Shown here in pieces: positions 6,897-7,542 of a stretch of DNA of 7,542 nucleotides. A model generated the notes under the pieces. It worked only from the letters and a program-made list of their open reading frames with translations, did not search any database and was not told the origin of the DNA. Both the position numbers and the translations under genes were made by a program. How positions within the stretch are numbered: the first letter of the stretch is position 1; every line of letters begins with the position of its first letter. Origin of the DNA: Phycisphaera mikurensis NBRC 102666. Its GTDB lineage: Bacteria > Planctomycetota > Phycisphaerae > Phycisphaerales > SM1A02. The stretch is from positions 1-7,542 of the forward strand of contig CAMBSR010000103.1 in the NCBI GenBank assembly GCA_945870475.1, written 5' to 3'.

Positions 6897-7271
6897 TCAC
6901 ATGCGGGAAATCACGCAGATCGCGCCGCTCATCGCCAGCATCAGCGTCGCCGGAACGTACTTCGTCACCGGATCGCCGACCTTCAGGTGCATGGCCACCG
7001 CGCCCACCATGAGCACGGCAACCACTGCCGCCGCAGGCAGCACGACGGGCGGGTACGCCAGCCCAACCAGCAGCAGCACGCCGCAGATGATCTTGAGGCC
7101 GCCGACGATATAGAACATCGGCGCAGGCAGCCCATAGGCCGCGAACTCGTCCTTCAGGTTCTTCGCGCTGCCGCCGCGATAGGCGGTGGCGCTCTGCCGA
7201 CGCAGGAGCCACACATTCAGGAGGCCGAGGCCGACGAGGATCTGGAGGACCGATGCGATCGTGTTCAGCAT
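6897..7271 (-). CDS. DoxX-like (DoxX_2) membrane protein
   Basis: The protein has 124 residues with four hydrophobic segments at about 4-22, 52-72, 74-95 and 105-121. Diagnostic DoxX_2-like features are 'RRQSATAYRGGSAKNLKDEF' (24-43), 'AAYGLPAPMFYIVGGLKII' (44-62) and 'LMVGAVAMHLKVGDPVTKY' (87-105). The RGG-x-A-K-N-x-K-x-EF and GA-x-AMH-x-KV-x-D motifs are typical of this family of small inner-membrane proteins, whose function is largely unknown. The ATG at 7271 begins immediately before the first helix; upstream GGGAA is only a weak ribosome binding site. The gene is convergent with the DoxX-like gene at 6498-6878, with an 18-base gap too short for a separate terminator. It is divergent from the next gene across 64 bases. 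Confidence 0.85.
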   Translation of the reverse strand: MLNTIASVLQILVGLGLLNVWLLRRQSATAYRGGSAKNLKDEFAAYGLPAPMFYIVGGLKIICGVLLLVGLAYPPVVLPAAAVVAVLMVGAVAMHLKVGDPVTKYVPATLMLAMSGAICVISRM

Positions 7272-7335
7272 TTCCCGGACGATATCCGACGACCGGCGTC
7301 CGCGTGGGGCCTACAGTTCCCTCTTCACCATCTCG
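7272..7335. promoter_or_regulatory. Short divergent promoter region between DoxX-like genes
   Basis: These 64 bases separate the ATG codons of two divergently transcribed genes and must carry transcription or translation signals for both. A TACAGT at 7312-7317 could be a -10 element for the plus-strand gene, giving a very short leader. I see no matching -35 and no Shine-Dalgarno sequence, so this is weak. Confidence 0.35.
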
Positions 7336-7542
7336 ATGCAGACCGCCTTCGAAATCGCCCGCGCACTCTCGGCCATTGCGTTCCTCGCCTACGGGATCGC
7401 CTGCCTGGTCACCCCACGCATGGACGCCGAGTTCGAGCGCTACGGCCTGGCGAGGTACCGCCGCCTGATCGGCGCACTGGAGTGCCTGGGGGCGCTCGGG
7501 CTGATCGTGGGCCATTTCAACCAACCGATCCTCGTCCTGGCC
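7336..7542 (+). CDS. DoxX-like membrane protein (3' end outside window)
   Basis: The frame is open from an ATG at 7336 to the right edge, 69 codons with no stop. Residues 7-26 form a first helix ending in 'LAYGIACLVTPRM'. Then comes 'DAEFERYGLARYRRLIGALE' (30-49), and a second helix follows ('LGALGLIVGHF', 51-61). The 'Y/F-G-x-x-C...M...EF.RYGL...R.L.G..E..G..GL..G' pattern resembles DoxX-like proteins, notably the 'EF..YGL' shared with the neighbouring minus-strand protein ('DEFAAYGL'). No ribosome binding site is evident upstream. Function is unknown; the family call rests on the N-terminal half only. Confidence 0.7.
   Translation, partial: MQTAFEIARALSAIAFLAYGIACLVTPRMDAEFERYGLARYRRLIGALECLGALGLIVGHFNQPILVLA

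Noticed and set aside
6814..7524. A 236-codon minus-strand frame at the right end
   Set aside because: It overlaps the DoxX_2-type gene on the same strand in another frame and the final plus-strand gene; the product is Arg/Gly-rich without domains.

Overview
The window is GC-rich DNA that most resembles a planctomycete of the Phycisphaerae type. The main reasons are a secreted phosphatase ending in two EF-hand/dockerin-like repeats bracketed by cysteines, and a secreted protein ending in a 'VPAPGA' sorting tail followed by a hydrophobic stretch and arginines. Both C-termini are typical of that lineage. The assignment is an inference from protein style, with no marker gene to support it.

Left part (1-2869, minus strand): a probable two-gene unit. 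It reads from a DASH-type cryptochrome/photolyase (2869 to 1478) into a 5'-complete but 3'-truncated GxGYxYP-family exported protein (1448 to the left edge), 29 bases apart. The long plus-strand reading frames across this part are antisense shadows.

Middle (2870-5164): a 348-base divergent spacer holds a possible broken coding remnant and two overlapping leader hairpins. It leads to a plus-strand gene for a secreted PhoD-like metallophosphatase with a C-terminal dockerin-like tail (3218-5068). A perfect 15-bp hairpin at 5094-5132 separates it from the convergent minus-strand PEP-CTERM-like secreted protein (5926 to 5165). These two genes are probably cell-surface products.

Right part (5927-7542): a 352-base spacer with two small inverted repeats, then a plus-strand pair coding for a tiny DUF2256 zinc-knuckle protein and a small DoxX-like membrane protein. 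A convergent minus-strand DoxX_2-type membrane protein follows, and a divergent plus-strand DoxX-like gene runs off the right edge. Three consecutive genes therefore encode small four-helix-type membrane proteins on alternating strands.

I see no tRNA, rRNA, CRISPR array, insertion sequence or defence system, and no convincing evidence of a new multi-gene system. The most notable points are the phosphatase-dockerin fusion, the cluster of DoxX-like genes, and the DASH cryptochrome/GxGYxYP gene pair.
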